Below, piece after piece: positions 51,834 through 60,690 of a stretch of 64,000 nt of DNA (its first letter is position 1; each line of letters opens with the position of its first letter). The notes below the pieces were generated by a model. It did no database searches. It had not been told where the DNA came from and saw only the letters and a list, made by a program, of their open reading frames with translations. Source of the stretch: Candidatus Bathyarchaeota archaeon A05DMB-4 (GTDB lineage: Archaea; Thermoproteota; Bathyarchaeia; Bathyarchaeales; SOJC01); contig JABFQO010000006.1 in the NCBI GenBank assembly GCA_019685575.1, forward strand, positions 1 through 64,000, in the 5' to 3' direction. Made by a program: the position numbers and the translations under genes.

Positions 51834-52064
51834 TTAGTATGGGTTTTCTTTGATACGTATTGCGATCATATCGCTCAGTTGTACGATTTCTTTTTGGTTT
51901 AGAATTTTATGGTTGCTTTCTTCTAGCATATCCATGAAGCAGTCGCCGCATAAGCCTTCCGCGTCTATCGGGTTTGTGTCAAAACTGTAGAGTTTACTTA
52001 CTTTCCAATTGCAGTAGTTACAGTTCTTTCCATCCTCATACGATTTACTTACTATCTCCGGCAT
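51834..52064 (-). CDS. Small zinc-ribbon protein, 3' end probably frameshifted
   Basis: 76 aa with two CxxC pairs, CNYCNWKV (15-22) and GLCGDCF (38-44), a zinc ribbon. It ends abruptly at IRIKENPY. If one A is added to the A-run at 51844-51847, the frame continues KPILNDHNALRELIQETIEKYPKNKT and stops at 51766, giving about 101 aa with a good amphipathic helix. That continuation looks protein-like, so either the gene is freshly broken or the sequence has a homopolymer error. It lies 150 bases after the GHKL-ATPase gene on the same strand, in AT-rich DNA. Confidence 0.65.
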   Translation of the reverse strand: MPEIVSKSYEDGKNCNYCNWKVSKLYSFDTNPIDAEGLCGDCFMDMLEESNHKILNQKEIVQLSDMIAIRIKENPY

Positions 52065-52213
52065 TTTTCATTTTTCACCCCTTTTTGTTGTGTTCTGCAG
52101 AAATAAAAACCGTTTGGCCATTGTTTTTGGCTATCTTTTCCAATGATATTGAGCATCATTTTCGGGATTTTTTCGTTAATCGCTCTCAGCAAATTCCACG
52201 TAGAAGTTACAAA

Positions 52214-54070
52214 TTATGCAGGGAAGTTCCAATTGAATATTAACCGTTGAATTTGGTGTAATGCCCTTTTTTGCAGCTTATTCATCTCGTTATTAAATGC
52301 GTCAATCTCACCACCGGGAGCAGCAGGATTAATGTCCAACTTACGGCGTGCCAATTCTCTACAAAATGCTTCTCCAACAAGTTCAGCTAATAGAATTCTT
52401 CCTTCCGGGGTTTGGGCTCCTTCTAGTCCTTTTCTAATAATTTTCGTAACTGAAGGGAAATTGACGTATATTTTGATTATTCCTGTATTTTTGTCGTAGA
52501 AAGTTCTTTGAGTAGGTGATTCTTCTTCATCAGGTGTAATATCTTTTATAAATCCGCGTTTTTGACCTGGAAGTTTGCCCTTTTTCTTTTTCTTAGGGGG
52601 AGCTACCTTTACTCTCGCTATTGCCTTTTGTTTTCCCAATGTGGCTGTTATGATTCCCGATGCGTTTTCAGTTCTTCCCACCACTTTAAAATATCTATAC
52701 CATAATCTTTCAGGATACTTTGGATGCTTTTCCAGTTTTACTACGGATACTAAGGGCTGAATGTCCAACGTATCTGATTTTATGTTTGTTTCATCGCCCT
52801 CCGTTTGTACCATTTCGGATGGCGCATATATGGACAACGTACGCGGCTTATCTTTTGCCACATTGGTCCATTCTGGCTTTAATACGAGAGTTTTAATGTC
52901 AGGGCCGGGGTCAACGGGCAACTCTTCAAGTTCTTCAAGTTCCTCTTCTGCCATATTATTCAATAAACTACGTAGTTTTTCTAACATTTTTCTAGTTGGT
53001 TCTTCCACGTCTATTGCAGGTCGCTTCTCCAGATCTTTTTTCTTCCTGAGAACAAGCTGTTCTAAGATTCGTTCAATTTCGTTTTCTAAACATTGACAGT
53101 ATTCATGACGCCACTCTAGTCCGCCCCTGTTCATGTCAATTAACTCTGTTTCTCCTCTTCTCAATCTCTCTTCCAAATCGTTGCATAATGCTTCTCCGAA
53201 AAAATAAAGGGCCGCGTTTTCATTTTCAAATCTAAACAATTTATTGTCCAAGATGGCCCCTTTTGTTTTTATCAAAATGCCCGCCAATCCATATGGATTA
53301 TTTCGTGGCGACTCCAAAGGTGTTGGGCTTTCATAGATTGTTACTTTGACTTTATCGCCATAATTCGGCAATGAGATTTCATTTTCCACAATCTTGTCGC
53401 CTTCTGGGTAAGAGAAGGCTATTTTGCCCTTCATAATATTTTTGTTTATATCATCAAAACGCAGAATTATTTCACGATTCTTGGAACTATTTATGTCTCT
53501 CAGAGCATAGTGATTAGTAAATTGAGCTTTAAAGCTCTCATATGTTGGAACCTTTGCTTTCTCATTTGTTACTCTAATTCTCACTTCAGTTGAATTTTCT
53601 AACGTTGTTTCTTCCACATGATTGAGCAATTCATCATCATAAACAGGTTTCTTCGTCTTCTTATCAACCCAAACCTTTGTTTTATACACCTTACCATCCT
53701 TAACTGTTGTAATTTCTCCTTCACCTAAGGCTATGATGGTTTCCTTTAATCCTCTTCCAAAGAGCCCTCGAACTGTTTTCCCTTTCGAAAATCCACTTGT
53801 CTCCCCTGCAAACTCAAGCGCATTTTCTAATTCTTCTTTTGTCATGCCTTCTGCAGAATCTTTGACAACAAGTTCCTCACAAATTCCTCCCTTTTTCCTG
53901 TTAATATAAATCTCTATTTTTCCCATTACTAGACTGGTTTTTTCTTCCAGCCGCCTGTAGCTATCGTCGCTATTTGTCACTAGTTCTACTATGCCATCCA
54001 TTATCGTTTTTACTGTTGCTCTGGATAATTGTTCCACTATTCTAGAGCTTATTGGTATTTCTTTGACCAT
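52214..54070 (-). CDS. GHKL-type ATPase (HSP90/MutL/MORC-like), candidate defence protein
   Basis: 618 aa. The N-terminal ATP-binding Bergerat fold has all three boxes: the N-box with E29 and N33 (VELVTNSDDSYRR), the G1 box D71 to G75 (VVKDSAEGMTKEEL) and the G2 box at 102-109 (GLFGRGLK). A transducer-like middle region follows, then a charged coiled stretch (about 340-390), a beta-rich part (VVGRTENASGIITATL), a Lys-rich linker and a helical C-terminus. It resembles prokaryotic MORC/MutL-like ATPases found in restriction and phage-defence loci. The wHTH gene upstream overlaps it by 29 bases. The defence role is inferred from family and context. Confidence 0.75.
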   Translation of the reverse strand: MVKEIPISSRIVEQLSRATVKTIMDGIVELVTNSDDSYRRLEEKTSLVMGKIEIYINRKKGGICEELVVKDSAEGMTKEELENALEFAGETSGFSKGKTVRGLFGRGLKETIIALGEGEITTVKDGKVYKTKVWVDKKTKKPVYDDELLNHVEETTLENSTEVRIRVTNEKAKVPTYESFKAQFTNHYALRDINSSKNREIILRFDDINKNIMKGKIAFSYPEGDKIVENEISLPNYGDKVKVTIYESPTPLESPRNNPYGLAGILIKTKGAILDNKLFRFENENAALYFFGEALCNDLEERLRRGETELIDMNRGGLEWRHEYCQCLENEIERILEQLVLRKKKDLEKRPAIDVEEPTRKMLEKLRSLLNNMAEEELEELEELPVDPGPDIKTLVLKPEWTNVAKDKPRTLSIYAPSEMVQTEGDETNIKSDTLDIQPLVSVVKLEKHPKYPERLWYRYFKVVGRTENASGIITATLGKQKAIARVKVAPPKKKKKGKLPGQKRGFIKDITPDEEESPTQRTFYDKNTGIIKIYVNFPSVTKIIRKGLEGAQTPEGRILLAELVGEAFCRELARRKLDINPAAPGGEIDAFNNEMNKLQKRALHQIQRLIFNWNFPA

Positions 54071-54686
54071 TATCCTCTCTCCGACTTACAAATTGCTTTT
54101 CACAAGCCGATAAAAATTGCAACAAATCTTTCTCGTTGTAAGTTCGAGCTATGTTTTTATAATATTCCAGATTTTGCTTCAGCACTCTCTCGGGTGTTTC
54201 CAACGTGCACCTGAGAAGGCTTCTAAATTCTGATTGTGAGATAGCGAAATTTGATTGATTCTTCATGTATTTTTTGAATGGGACGCTATTTTTTAAATAT
54301 TCTATTAGTTTGTCATCTACGCTTCTGCCACTAGGTTTTGCTTTCTTAGCAGCAGTAACCTGCTTCTTACCAAGTAAAATGGATTCGATTTCTTTTGCAA
54401 TTTGCATGCCAAATTTACTAAGCTCAAAATGATCACGTGCACTCCCAACGATTATCCCTTTCTCTCGAAGGGTCCTCAAGGGGCGGTCAAATTTCAAGGA
54501 ATCTGGCCATTGAGCATATCGTTTAAAACCAAAAATCTTAGGAAATTTCAAGAAGCATTCTGCCACAAGCCGTTCAAATGTGCATACTTCACCATTCTTA
54601 ATAACTGAATAGATCGAGAAAACAATAAGATTTTGCATTTCCATTTCACTATATATTTCTCTGGGGAGCTCATTTTCATTTTGCAT
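54042..54686 (-). CDS. Winged-helix partner protein of the GHKL ATPase
   Basis: 214 aa. Residues 20-100 look like a winged helix: FSIYSVIKNGEVCTFERLVAEC, FPKIFGFKRYAQWPDS, then LRTLREKGIIVGSARDHFELSKFG as recognition helix and wing. The middle is basic (GKKQVTAAKKAKPSG). The C-terminal half is helical with SEFRSLLRCTLETPERVLKQNL. I know no name for the family, though the arrangement resembles small partner proteins in defence loci. It overlaps the ATPase gene start, so the two are translationally coupled. The coding DNA is more AT-rich than the flanking kor genes. Confidence 0.65.
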   Translation of the reverse strand: MQNENELPREIYSEMEMQNLIVFSIYSVIKNGEVCTFERLVAECFLKFPKIFGFKRYAQWPDSLKFDRPLRTLREKGIIVGSARDHFELSKFGMQIAKEIESILLGKKQVTAAKKAKPSGRSVDDKLIEYLKNSVPFKKYMKNQSNFAISQSEFRSLLRCTLETPERVLKQNLEYYKNIARTYNEKDLLQFLSACEKQFVSRREDNGQRNTNKL

Positions 54687-54815
54687 TTCTCCGCCTCAAA
54701 TGAATACTGATATTGTAAATTTTGTATTGTTTTCTCAGATTTACCTCTTTTGGTTTTCTGAATTAGGAAAATCTGGAACGCGCGCTTAGAAGAAAAGGTG
54801 TTCAGGACGGGTAAG

Positions 54816-55376
54816 TTAGGTTTTTGTGTGTTGTATTCCTTTTTCTAGTGCTTTCATGTTCACGTCTAAGAACTGGATTTTTGCTCCGAAAAGCTCCCTC
54901 AACCCCTCCGCAACATCCTCCTTAGAAATCACACCCGTCTTCGCAATATAAGCACCCAGCATGACAAGGTTCGCAGCTTTCTTCTCGCCGACTTCCATGG
55001 CAATGTCGTCCGCGGGCACCGCCACCACCTCCACATCCTTGCGCATCACCTTACGCGTAACCAAGCTACTGTCGACAAACAACCTTCCACCACTCTTCAA
55101 CTTCGATTCAAACGCCTCCAAAGACGGATTATTCATCACAATCAAAGCCTCGGGCGCACTAATCACGGGCGAACCAATCGGCTCATCACTAATCACCACG
55201 GTACAGTTTGCCGTGCCACCCCGCATCTCAGGACCATAACTCGGAATCCACGTTACATTTAAACCGCGTTTCATGGCACAGTAGGCTAACAACTTCCCAA
55301 TAAACATCAAGCCCTGCCCACCGAAACCAGCCATCAACACGTTCGTATAAACACCCTTCTTCTCCAAATAAGCCAT
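54816..55376 (-). CDS. korC: 2-oxoacid:ferredoxin oxidoreductase, gamma subunit
   Basis: Gamma subunit (186 aa) of a four-subunit ferredoxin oxidoreductase. It has AGFGGQGLMFIGKLLA at the N-terminus, PSYGPEMRGGTANCTVV and VVISDEPIGSP, all typical of KorC/VorC. It is the last gene of a D-A-B-C operon and starts one base after korB. The operon order matches methanogen korDABC (2-oxoglutarate), but the family also includes branched-chain enzymes, so substrate is left open. Confidence 0.92.
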   Translation of the reverse strand: MAYLEKKGVYTNVLMAGFGGQGLMFIGKLLAYCAMKRGLNVTWIPSYGPEMRGGTANCTVVISDEPIGSPVISAPEALIVMNNPSLEAFESKLKSGGRLFVDSSLVTRKVMRKDVEVVAVPADDIAMEVGEKKAANLVMLGAYIAKTGVISKEDVAEGLRELFGAKIQFLDVNMKALEKGIQHTKT

Positions 55377-55377
55377 C

Positions 55378-56148
55378 CTACACCAACTCCTTCGGCACCT
55401 TAAACTCGCCCAACGGAAAAACCTTCATCATCGTCTCCTCCACCCACAGCGTCGCATCCAACGGCGTCATGTGCCAATCCGTCGGACAATGCGACAAAAC
55501 CTCAACCATCGAATACCCCAACCCCTTCAACTGCGTCTCAAACGCCCGCCTAATCGCCCGCTTCGCCTGAACCACGTACTTCGCACTCGACACAGCCACA
55601 CGGGCAATGTACGCCGCACCATCCAAAGTCGCCAGCATCTCCGACATACGAATCGGATAACCCGCCCGCTCCACCATCCGCCCCATAGGCGTAGTCGTCG
55701 TCTTCTGCCCCACAAGCGTAGTCGGCGCCATCTGCCCACCCGTCATCCCATAAATCGCGTTATTAATGAAAATCGTCGTAATCCGCTCCCCACGCACCGC
55801 CGCATGCACACTCTCCGCCGTCCCAATCGCCGCAAAATCGCCGTCACCCTGATACGTAAACACCACCAAATCCGGATGCACACGCTTACAACCCGTCGCA
55901 ATCGCCGGCGCACGCCCATGCGCAGCCTCGTACATGTCCACATCCAAATACTTATACAAAAGCACCGCACACCCCACGGGCGCCACACCCACCGTACGCT
56001 CACGAATACCCAACTCGTCAATCACCTCAGCCACCAAACGATGCGTAATCCCATGCCCACAACCCGGACAATAATGCGTCACAACGGGCAAGAGCGATTT
56101 CGGCCGCGAAAAAACCCGCTCCAACCCAGACACTTCCACCATCCTCAC
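55378..56148 (-). CDS. korB: 2-oxoacid:ferredoxin oxidoreductase, beta subunit (TPP-binding)
   Basis: 256 aa. Holds thiamine diphosphate and the proximal iron-sulphur site. [13 protein letters not shown] near the N-terminus supplies cluster Cys residues. The TPP site is [12 protein letters not shown] followed by [16 protein letters not shown]. The start overlaps the stop of korA (GTG 56148, or ATG 56142 with GGAGGCG upstream). The coding strand is unusually G-rich and the opposite strand C-rich, giving long spurious open frames. Confidence 0.93.
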   Translation of the reverse strand: MRMVEVSGLERVFSRPKSLLPVVTHYCPGCGHGITHRLVAEVIDELGIRERTVGVAPVGCAVLLYKYLDVDMYEAAHGRAPAIATGCKRVHPDLVVFTYQGDGDFAAIGTAESVHAAVRGERITTIFINNAIYGMTGGQMAPTTLVGQKTTTTPMGRMVERAGYPIRMSEMLATLDGAAYIARVAVSSAKYVVQAKRAIRRAFETQLKGLGYSMVEVLSHCPTDWHMTPLDATLWVEETMMKVFPLGEFKVPKELV

Positions 56149-57206
56149 AGCGCCTCCTTCACAAGCCTCTCAGTTTCCATAACAAGCTCCTCGTAACTCG
56201 GCACCATACCGCCCGTCCGACCATAAAAACGCACATGCGCCCTGCCGCAGACGCCCAGTTTAACGTCCTCAACCATCTGCCCAAGACTCATCTCAGCCAC
56301 CAAAATCTTCTTCACACGACTAGCAATATCTTCGAATGCTTTGTACGGAAACGGATACAACGTAATCGGCCGAATCAACCCCGCCCGAACCCCCTTCTTA
56401 CGCAAGATTTGAATCGCCGTTTTAGCAATCCGCGCCACGGTTCCGTACGCGGCAATTATCACTTCCGCATCATCAGTCAAATAATGCTCCACCCGCACCT
56501 CGTTCCTAGCCATCTCCTGAAGCTTATGCTGAATCTTCAAGTTATGCTGCTCCAGAATCACGGGGTCCAAATTCAGAGTTTTAACCAAGTTTGCCTTCCG
56601 CCCCTTTGCACCAGTGATCGTCCAATCCTTGGCAGGCAGAATCGGCGACGGTTTCTTTTCAAACACTACGGGCTCCATCATCTGCCCGATGTAACCATCA
56701 CCTAATAGCATCACGGGATTACGGTACTTGTCAGCCAAATCAAACGCGTCCATCGTCAACTCAACCGCCTCTTGCACCGTCGACGGAGCCAACACAAGCA
56801 AATGGTAATCCCCGTGCCCTCCGCCTTTGGTCGCTTGGAAATAATCAGACTGCGAAGGCTGAATTCCACCCAACCCTGGACCGCCACGCATGATGTTCAC
56901 GATTAAGCACGGCAACTCGGCGGCGGCAATGTAGGAGATGCCTTCCTGTTTTAAGCTGATTCCAGGGCTCGAAGAAGAAGTCATTACCCGCCCACCAGCG
57001 CCTGCTGCACCGAAGACCATGTAAATCGCCGCCACTTCGCTTTCTGCTTGCAAGTAAACTCCGCCGACTTCGGGCATTCTTTTGGACATGTATTCTGGAA
57101 TCTCGTTCTGAGGAGTAATGGGATAACCAAAGAAGTATCGGCAACCAGCCTGAACCGCGGCTTCGGCGATGGCTTCGTTTCCGTTCATAAACTTTTTTTC
57201 CATCAC
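56145..57206 (-). CDS. korA: 2-oxoacid:ferredoxin oxidoreductase, alpha subunit
   Basis: 353 aa. It has the pyrimidine-binding [21 protein letters not shown], the [19 protein letters not shown] segment, [18 protein letters not shown] and [21 protein letters not shown]. These are the hallmarks of the short alpha subunits of KorA/VorB type. [12 protein letters not shown] and a C-terminal domain II ([18 protein letters not shown]) complete it. It overlaps korD by four bases. Confidence 0.93.
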   Translation of the reverse strand: MMEKKFMNGNEAIAEAAVQAGCRYFFGYPITPQNEIPEYMSKRMPEVGGVYLQAESEVAAIYMVFGAAGAGGRVMTSSSSPGISLKQEGISYIAAAELPCLIVNIMRGGPGLGGIQPSQSDYFQATKGGGHGDYHLLVLAPSTVQEAVELTMDAFDLADKYRNPVMLLGDGYIGQMMEPVVFEKKPSPILPAKDWTITGAKGRKANLVKTLNLDPVILEQHNLKIQHKLQEMARNEVRVEHYLTDDAEVIIAAYGTVARIAKTAIQILRKKGVRAGLIRPITLYPFPYKAFEDIASRVKKILVAEMSLGQMVEDVKLGVCGRAHVRFYGRTGGMVPSYEELVMETERLVKEAL

Positions 57207-57472
57207 TTTTCGCCTCCGCCTTGTTTCTTTGCCTTGAAAACCTCAATCGCCACGTCGGGGCACATCACCGCGCACAGCGCACACGCCGTACACTTGCCTT
57301 CAGGGTCGACGAGTTCAGCGGGAAAATACCCTTTTTGGCTGATTCGGTTTGCTATTTTAATCAAGTGTTGCGGGCACGTTGCAACGCATAGTCCGCATCC
57401 TTTGCAGAAGTCTTCGTTAATCGTTATCATGGCGCGTCTTTCTTTTTTTTCGGTTTTTGTTACGTTTGCCAT
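57203..57472 (-). CDS. korD: 2-oxoacid:ferredoxin oxidoreductase, delta (ferredoxin) subunit
   Basis: 89 aa from the ATG at 57472, which has AAGGAAAG eight bases upstream. Two 4Fe-4S motifs are complete: CKGCGLCVATCPQHLI and CTACALCAVMCPDVAI. It passes electrons from the korB cluster to free ferredoxin. It is first in the operon, so the promoter must lie in the 157-base region shared with the divergent porC. Confidence 0.92.
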   Translation of the reverse strand: MANVTKTEKKERRAMITINEDFCKGCGLCVATCPQHLIKIANRISQKGYFPAELVDPEGKCTACALCAVMCPDVAIEVFKAKKQGGGEK

Positions 57473-57629
57473 GGGCAATCTTTCCTTTGAAGGTTTCCAT
57501 CGTTTGTGGAGAAGTAACAAATCGCACTGCTAAAGGAAAAGGGTTTCGCAAAACGCGTATTTTCAGAGAAACATGTATATTTAGGAAACGTGATGTATTT
57601 TGCTCTCACGAAAATGGAGAAACCCAAAA
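57473..57629. promoter_or_regulatory. Divergent promoter region between kor and por operons
   Basis: 157 bases separate korD (minus) from porC (plus). It contains AT-rich words such as ACATGTATATTTAGG (57571-57585) that could serve as TATA box for porC. No clear palindromic operator is seen. The head-to-head layout would allow joint control of both enzymes. Confidence 0.4.
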
Positions 57630-58190
57630 ATGCCTCAATTCCAAGAGATCAGGTGGCATGGTCGCGGTGGGCAAGGCGCGTGGACTGCAGGTGAACTTGT
57701 CGCAAAAGCCGCGATCGACGAGGGTAAGTACGTTCAATCTTTTCCAGAGTTCGGCCCAGAACGAATGGGCGCGCCCATAGCGGCTTATACTAGAATCAGC
57801 GATCGTCCCATTAATCTCCATTGCGCGGTTTATAATCCGCACATCGTGGTTGTTCTTGATCCGACGCTTCTGAAGTCGGTGAAGGTGAACGCGGGGCTTT
57901 CGGATGACGGAATTTTGATTGTTAACACGCGGGAAAGCCCAAGTGAACTGCGTCAAAGATTCGGTTCGCCAAAATATCAAGTGTGGGCTCTGCCGGCAAC
58001 AGACATAGCAATAAAAACTCTCAACGCGCCAATCACGAACACTGCAATGGTTGGCGCCACGATTCGCGCGGCGGAACCCGTGAAACTTGAAAGCGTTGAA
58101 AAAGTAGTCAGAGAGCGTTTTCGGCAAGACTTGGCGGAAAAGAACATCGCAGTGATTAAGGAAGCCTACAAGGAGGCAAAGGGAGAATGA
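57630..58190 (+). CDS. porC: Pyruvate:ferredoxin oxidoreductase, gamma subunit
   Basis: 186 aa from ATG 57630. It begins MPQFQEIRWHGRGGQGAWTA, followed by FPEFGPERMGAPIAAYTRIS and PALPATDIA-like strands, which separate PorC from KorC. Upstream in-frame codons at 57600 would add ten non-conserved residues. porD starts before its stop (ATGA overlap). It is the first gene of the porCDAB operon for acetyl-CoA formation from pyruvate, or the reverse direction during autotrophy. Confidence 0.93.
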   Translation: MPQFQEIRWHGRGGQGAWTAGELVAKAAIDEGKYVQSFPEFGPERMGAPIAAYTRISDRPINLHCAVYNPHIVVVLDPTLLKSVKVNAGLSDDGILIVNTRESPSELRQRFGSPKYQVWALPATDIAIKTLNAPITNTAMVGATIRAAEPVKLESVEKVVRERFRQDLAEKNIAVIKEAYKEAKGE

Positions 58191-58474
58191 GCCAGCAACC
58201 GAAGGGTTGGAAAGAAATCTCAATAGCAGGTGTTTGCTGGAAACCCGCGACAGACTACCACACGGGCGATTGGCGGTCGTTCAAACCAGTTCGAGACCCA
58301 AAGAAATGCACCAAATGCTTGCTTTGCCACATAGTTTGCCCCGACGCGGCTATTCAGTGGAACAAAGAAACTCAAGACATCGAGTTTAACTACGACTTTT
58401 GCAAGGGCTGTGGCATATGTGCAAACGAGTGCGGAGCCAAAGCGATTGTGATGGTGCAGGAAGGAGGCGAATAA
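58187..58474 (+). CDS. porD: Pyruvate:ferredoxin oxidoreductase, delta (ferredoxin) subunit
   Basis: 95 aa with two 4Fe-4S sites, CTKCLLCHIVCPDAAI and CKGCGICANECGAKAI. The usual Pro after the last Cys of the second site is Gly. The N-terminal GDWRSFKPVRDPKKC is characteristic of PorD. It overlaps porC by four bases (ATGA) and porA follows two bases after its stop. Confidence 0.93.
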   Translation: MSQQPKGWKEISIAGVCWKPATDYHTGDWRSFKPVRDPKKCTKCLLCHIVCPDAAIQWNKETQDIEFNYDFCKGCGICANECGAKAIVMVQEGGE

Positions 58475-58476
58475 AA

Positions 58477-59706
58477 ATGGCGATAATCGAGCAAAAGACT
58501 ATACCGTTAAACGGTGACGAAGCTGTTGCTTACGCAGTTAAACAGTCAGACGTAGACGTGGTCGCTGCTTATCCAATTACGCCACAAACAATCATAGTGG
58601 AAAGATTCAGCGAATACGTTGCCAACGGTGAAGTTGACACAGAATTTGTTTGCGTAGAATCAGAGCACAGCGCTCTTGCTGCGAGCTTAACCGCCTCTTT
58701 GACAGGGGCTCGAGCCTTCACTGCGACGGCGTCCGCTGGGCTTGCTTTGATGCATGAGATGGTCTACGTGACGGCTGGTTGCAGAGCACCCGTTGTGATG
58801 GCGGTAACTAACCGTGCTTTGTCTGCGCCTATCAACATCCACTGCGACCACTCGGACGTCATGGCGGAACGGGACAGCGGGTGGATACAGCTTTGGGCTG
58901 AAAATGCTCAGGAAGTTTATGATTCGATCATTCAAGCCTTTCGAATTGCCGAGCACCCCGACTTGATGACGCCTGTTATGGTGAATTTGGACGGGTTCTT
59001 CTTGAGCCACACTCTCGAGAACGTGCAGGTCTTGCCGGATAATGTTGTAAGAAAATTTGTGGGAATCAGACAGTATCCTCTCGTGAGCGACACACAAGGC
59101 AAAAAAGTACCCTTCAAACTTGACCCCGATTTCCCCTTAACTATGGGTCCATTAGATTTACCCGATTACTATTTTGAACACAAACGCCAACAAGAAGAAG
59201 CCATGCATATCGCGCCGAAAATCATCAAACAAGTGCATGATGAGTACGCGAAACTTTCAGGTCGAAGCTACGGCAACGGCTTTGTAGATGCCTACAATGT
59301 GGACGACGCCGAAATAGTTACGGTTTGTTTAGGCTCGACGGCGGGAACAACAAAAACAGTCGTCGATCAACTCCGTTCCAAGGGCATAAAGGCAGGAGTA
59401 CTACGCGTTCGCACGCTTAGACCGTTGCCAGTGGAAGACATCATGCGAGCATTAGAAAACAAAAAAGCCGTAGCAGTTTTAGATAGAAGCAACAGTGTCG
59501 GAGGTCAAGGTGGCCCATTCTTCCACGAAATCCGTCACGTGCTGTACGGTGCACAATCGCACCCACCTATAGTTGATTACGTTTACGGTTTAGGCGGTAG
59601 AGACATGCCCCCAGCATTGATTCAAAACATCTACAAGGACCTAGAGGAAATCGCGAAAACTGGCAAGGTGAAAAATTTGGTGCAGTTCGCTGGAGTTAGA
59701 GAATAG
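58477..59706 (+). CDS. porA: Pyruvate:ferredoxin oxidoreductase, alpha subunit
   Basis: 409 aa from ATG 58477, which has GGAGGCGA just upstream. AAYPITPQTIIVERFSEYVANGEV, CVESEHSALAASLTASLTGARAFTATASAGLALMHEM and VMAVTNRALSAPINIHCDHSDVMAERDSGW are the standard pyruvate-type alpha features. The C-terminal domain has RVRTLRPLPVEDI and DRSNSVGGQGGPFF. It is longer than korA, as expected for PorA. Confidence 0.95.
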   Translation: MAIIEQKTIPLNGDEAVAYAVKQSDVDVVAAYPITPQTIIVERFSEYVANGEVDTEFVCVESEHSALAASLTASLTGARAFTATASAGLALMHEMVYVTAGCRAPVVMAVTNRALSAPINIHCDHSDVMAERDSGWIQLWAENAQEVYDSIIQAFRIAEHPDLMTPVMVNLDGFFLSHTLENVQVLPDNVVRKFVGIRQYPLVSDTQGKKVPFKLDPDFPLTMGPLDLPDYYFEHKRQQEEAMHIAPKIIKQVHDEYAKLSGRSYGNGFVDAYNVDDAEIVTVCLGSTAGTTKTVVDQLRSKGIKAGVLRVRTLRPLPVEDIMRALENKKAVAVLDRSNSVGGQGGPFFHEIRHVLYGAQSHPPIVDYVYGLGGRDMPPALIQNIYKDLEEIAKTGKVKNLVQFAGVRE

Positions 59707-59721
59707 GAGAAGTGAACGAGT

Positions 59722-60690
59722 ATGATTACCATAAAAGAACTCACAGAAAAACCCGAACTCTTCACCGCGGGGCACCGAGCGTGCGCCGGATGCGGACCAG
59801 CGATCGCCTTGAGACAGATAATGAAAGCGTTAAGGGGACCAACAATTGTCACGGAAGCGACTGGATGCATGGAAGTAGTCTCCACCATTTATCCCTACAC
59901 AGCTTGGAACGTGCCTTGGGTGCACACGGCATTCGAGACAGCCGCGGCGAACGCTTCTGGTATTGAAGCCGCTTTGAAGGTTTTGAAGAGAAAGAAACGG
60001 ATAACCCATGAACACGTAGACGTAATTGCGTTGGCCGGAGACGGCGGCACGTACGACATCGGCATACAAGCCCTCTCAGGCGCGGCTGAAAGAGGACACG
60101 ACTTTCTCTACGTGCTCTACGACAACGAAGGCTACATGAACACGGGCATTCAAAGAAGCGGAGGAACCCCGCTGGGTGCATCCACAACAACATCACCCGC
60201 AGGTACGGTTATTCCAGGAAAAACTCAACACAAAAAACCCATAGCCGACATCATGGTTGCCCACGACATTCCTTACGTTGCAACAGCCTCCATCGGGTAT
60301 TGGCAGGACTTGATGGCGAAAGTGCGAAAGGGATTGGAAGTCGAAGGCCCAGCGTTCCTGCACGTCATGGCTCCGTGCCCTCGTGGTTGGCGTTCGGACA
60401 CGGCGAAGACGATGGAGATTTCCCGCTTGGCGGTAGAAACTTGTGTGTTTCCGCTTTGGGAAGCCGTAAACGGCGAATACGGCTTGTCGCCCATTAGCAA
60501 AGCAATTGCGTTAAAGCCTGACCGCAAAAAACCCGTTGAAGTTTACCTCAAGATGCAACGCCGCTTCGCGCATTTGTTCCAGCCAAAGTTTCAACATATA
60601 ATAAAGGAAATTCAAGACGACACTGACAAACGGTGGAACCGCCTACTCAAAAAATGCAATATACCACAAGTTGCAGTGTCGAAGACCTAA
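59722..60690 (+). CDS. porB: Pyruvate:ferredoxin oxidoreductase, beta subunit (TPP-binding)
   Basis: 322 aa. HRACAGCGPAIALRQIMKAL supplies two cluster Cys, EATGCMEV a third, and LAGDGGTYDIGIQAL with YDNEGYMNTGIQRSGGTP forms the TPP site. APCPRGWRSDTAKT near the C-terminal third contains the fourth cluster Cys. ATG 59722 has AGGAGAAG upstream. It ends four bases into the convergent DUF2070 gene. Confidence 0.95.
   Translation: MITIKELTEKPELFTAGHRACAGCGPAIALRQIMKALRGPTIVTEATGCMEVVSTIYPYTAWNVPWVHTAFETAAANASGIEAALKVLKRKKRITHEHVDVIALAGDGGTYDIGIQALSGAAERGHDFLYVLYDNEGYMNTGIQRSGGTPLGASTTTSPAGTVIPGKTQHKKPIADIMVAHDIPYVATASIGYWQDLMAKVRKGLEVEGPAFLHVMAPCPRGWRSDTAKTMEISRLAVETCVFPLWEAVNGEYGLSPISKAIALKPDRKKPVEVYLKMQRRFAHLFQPKFQHIIKEIQDDTDKRWNRLLKKCNIPQVAVSKT

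Noticed and set aside
55471-56196. A 241-codon plus-strand frame opposite korB
   Set aside because: Its translation is almost all His, Arg, Pro and Asn, an antisense shadow of the G-rich korB strand.
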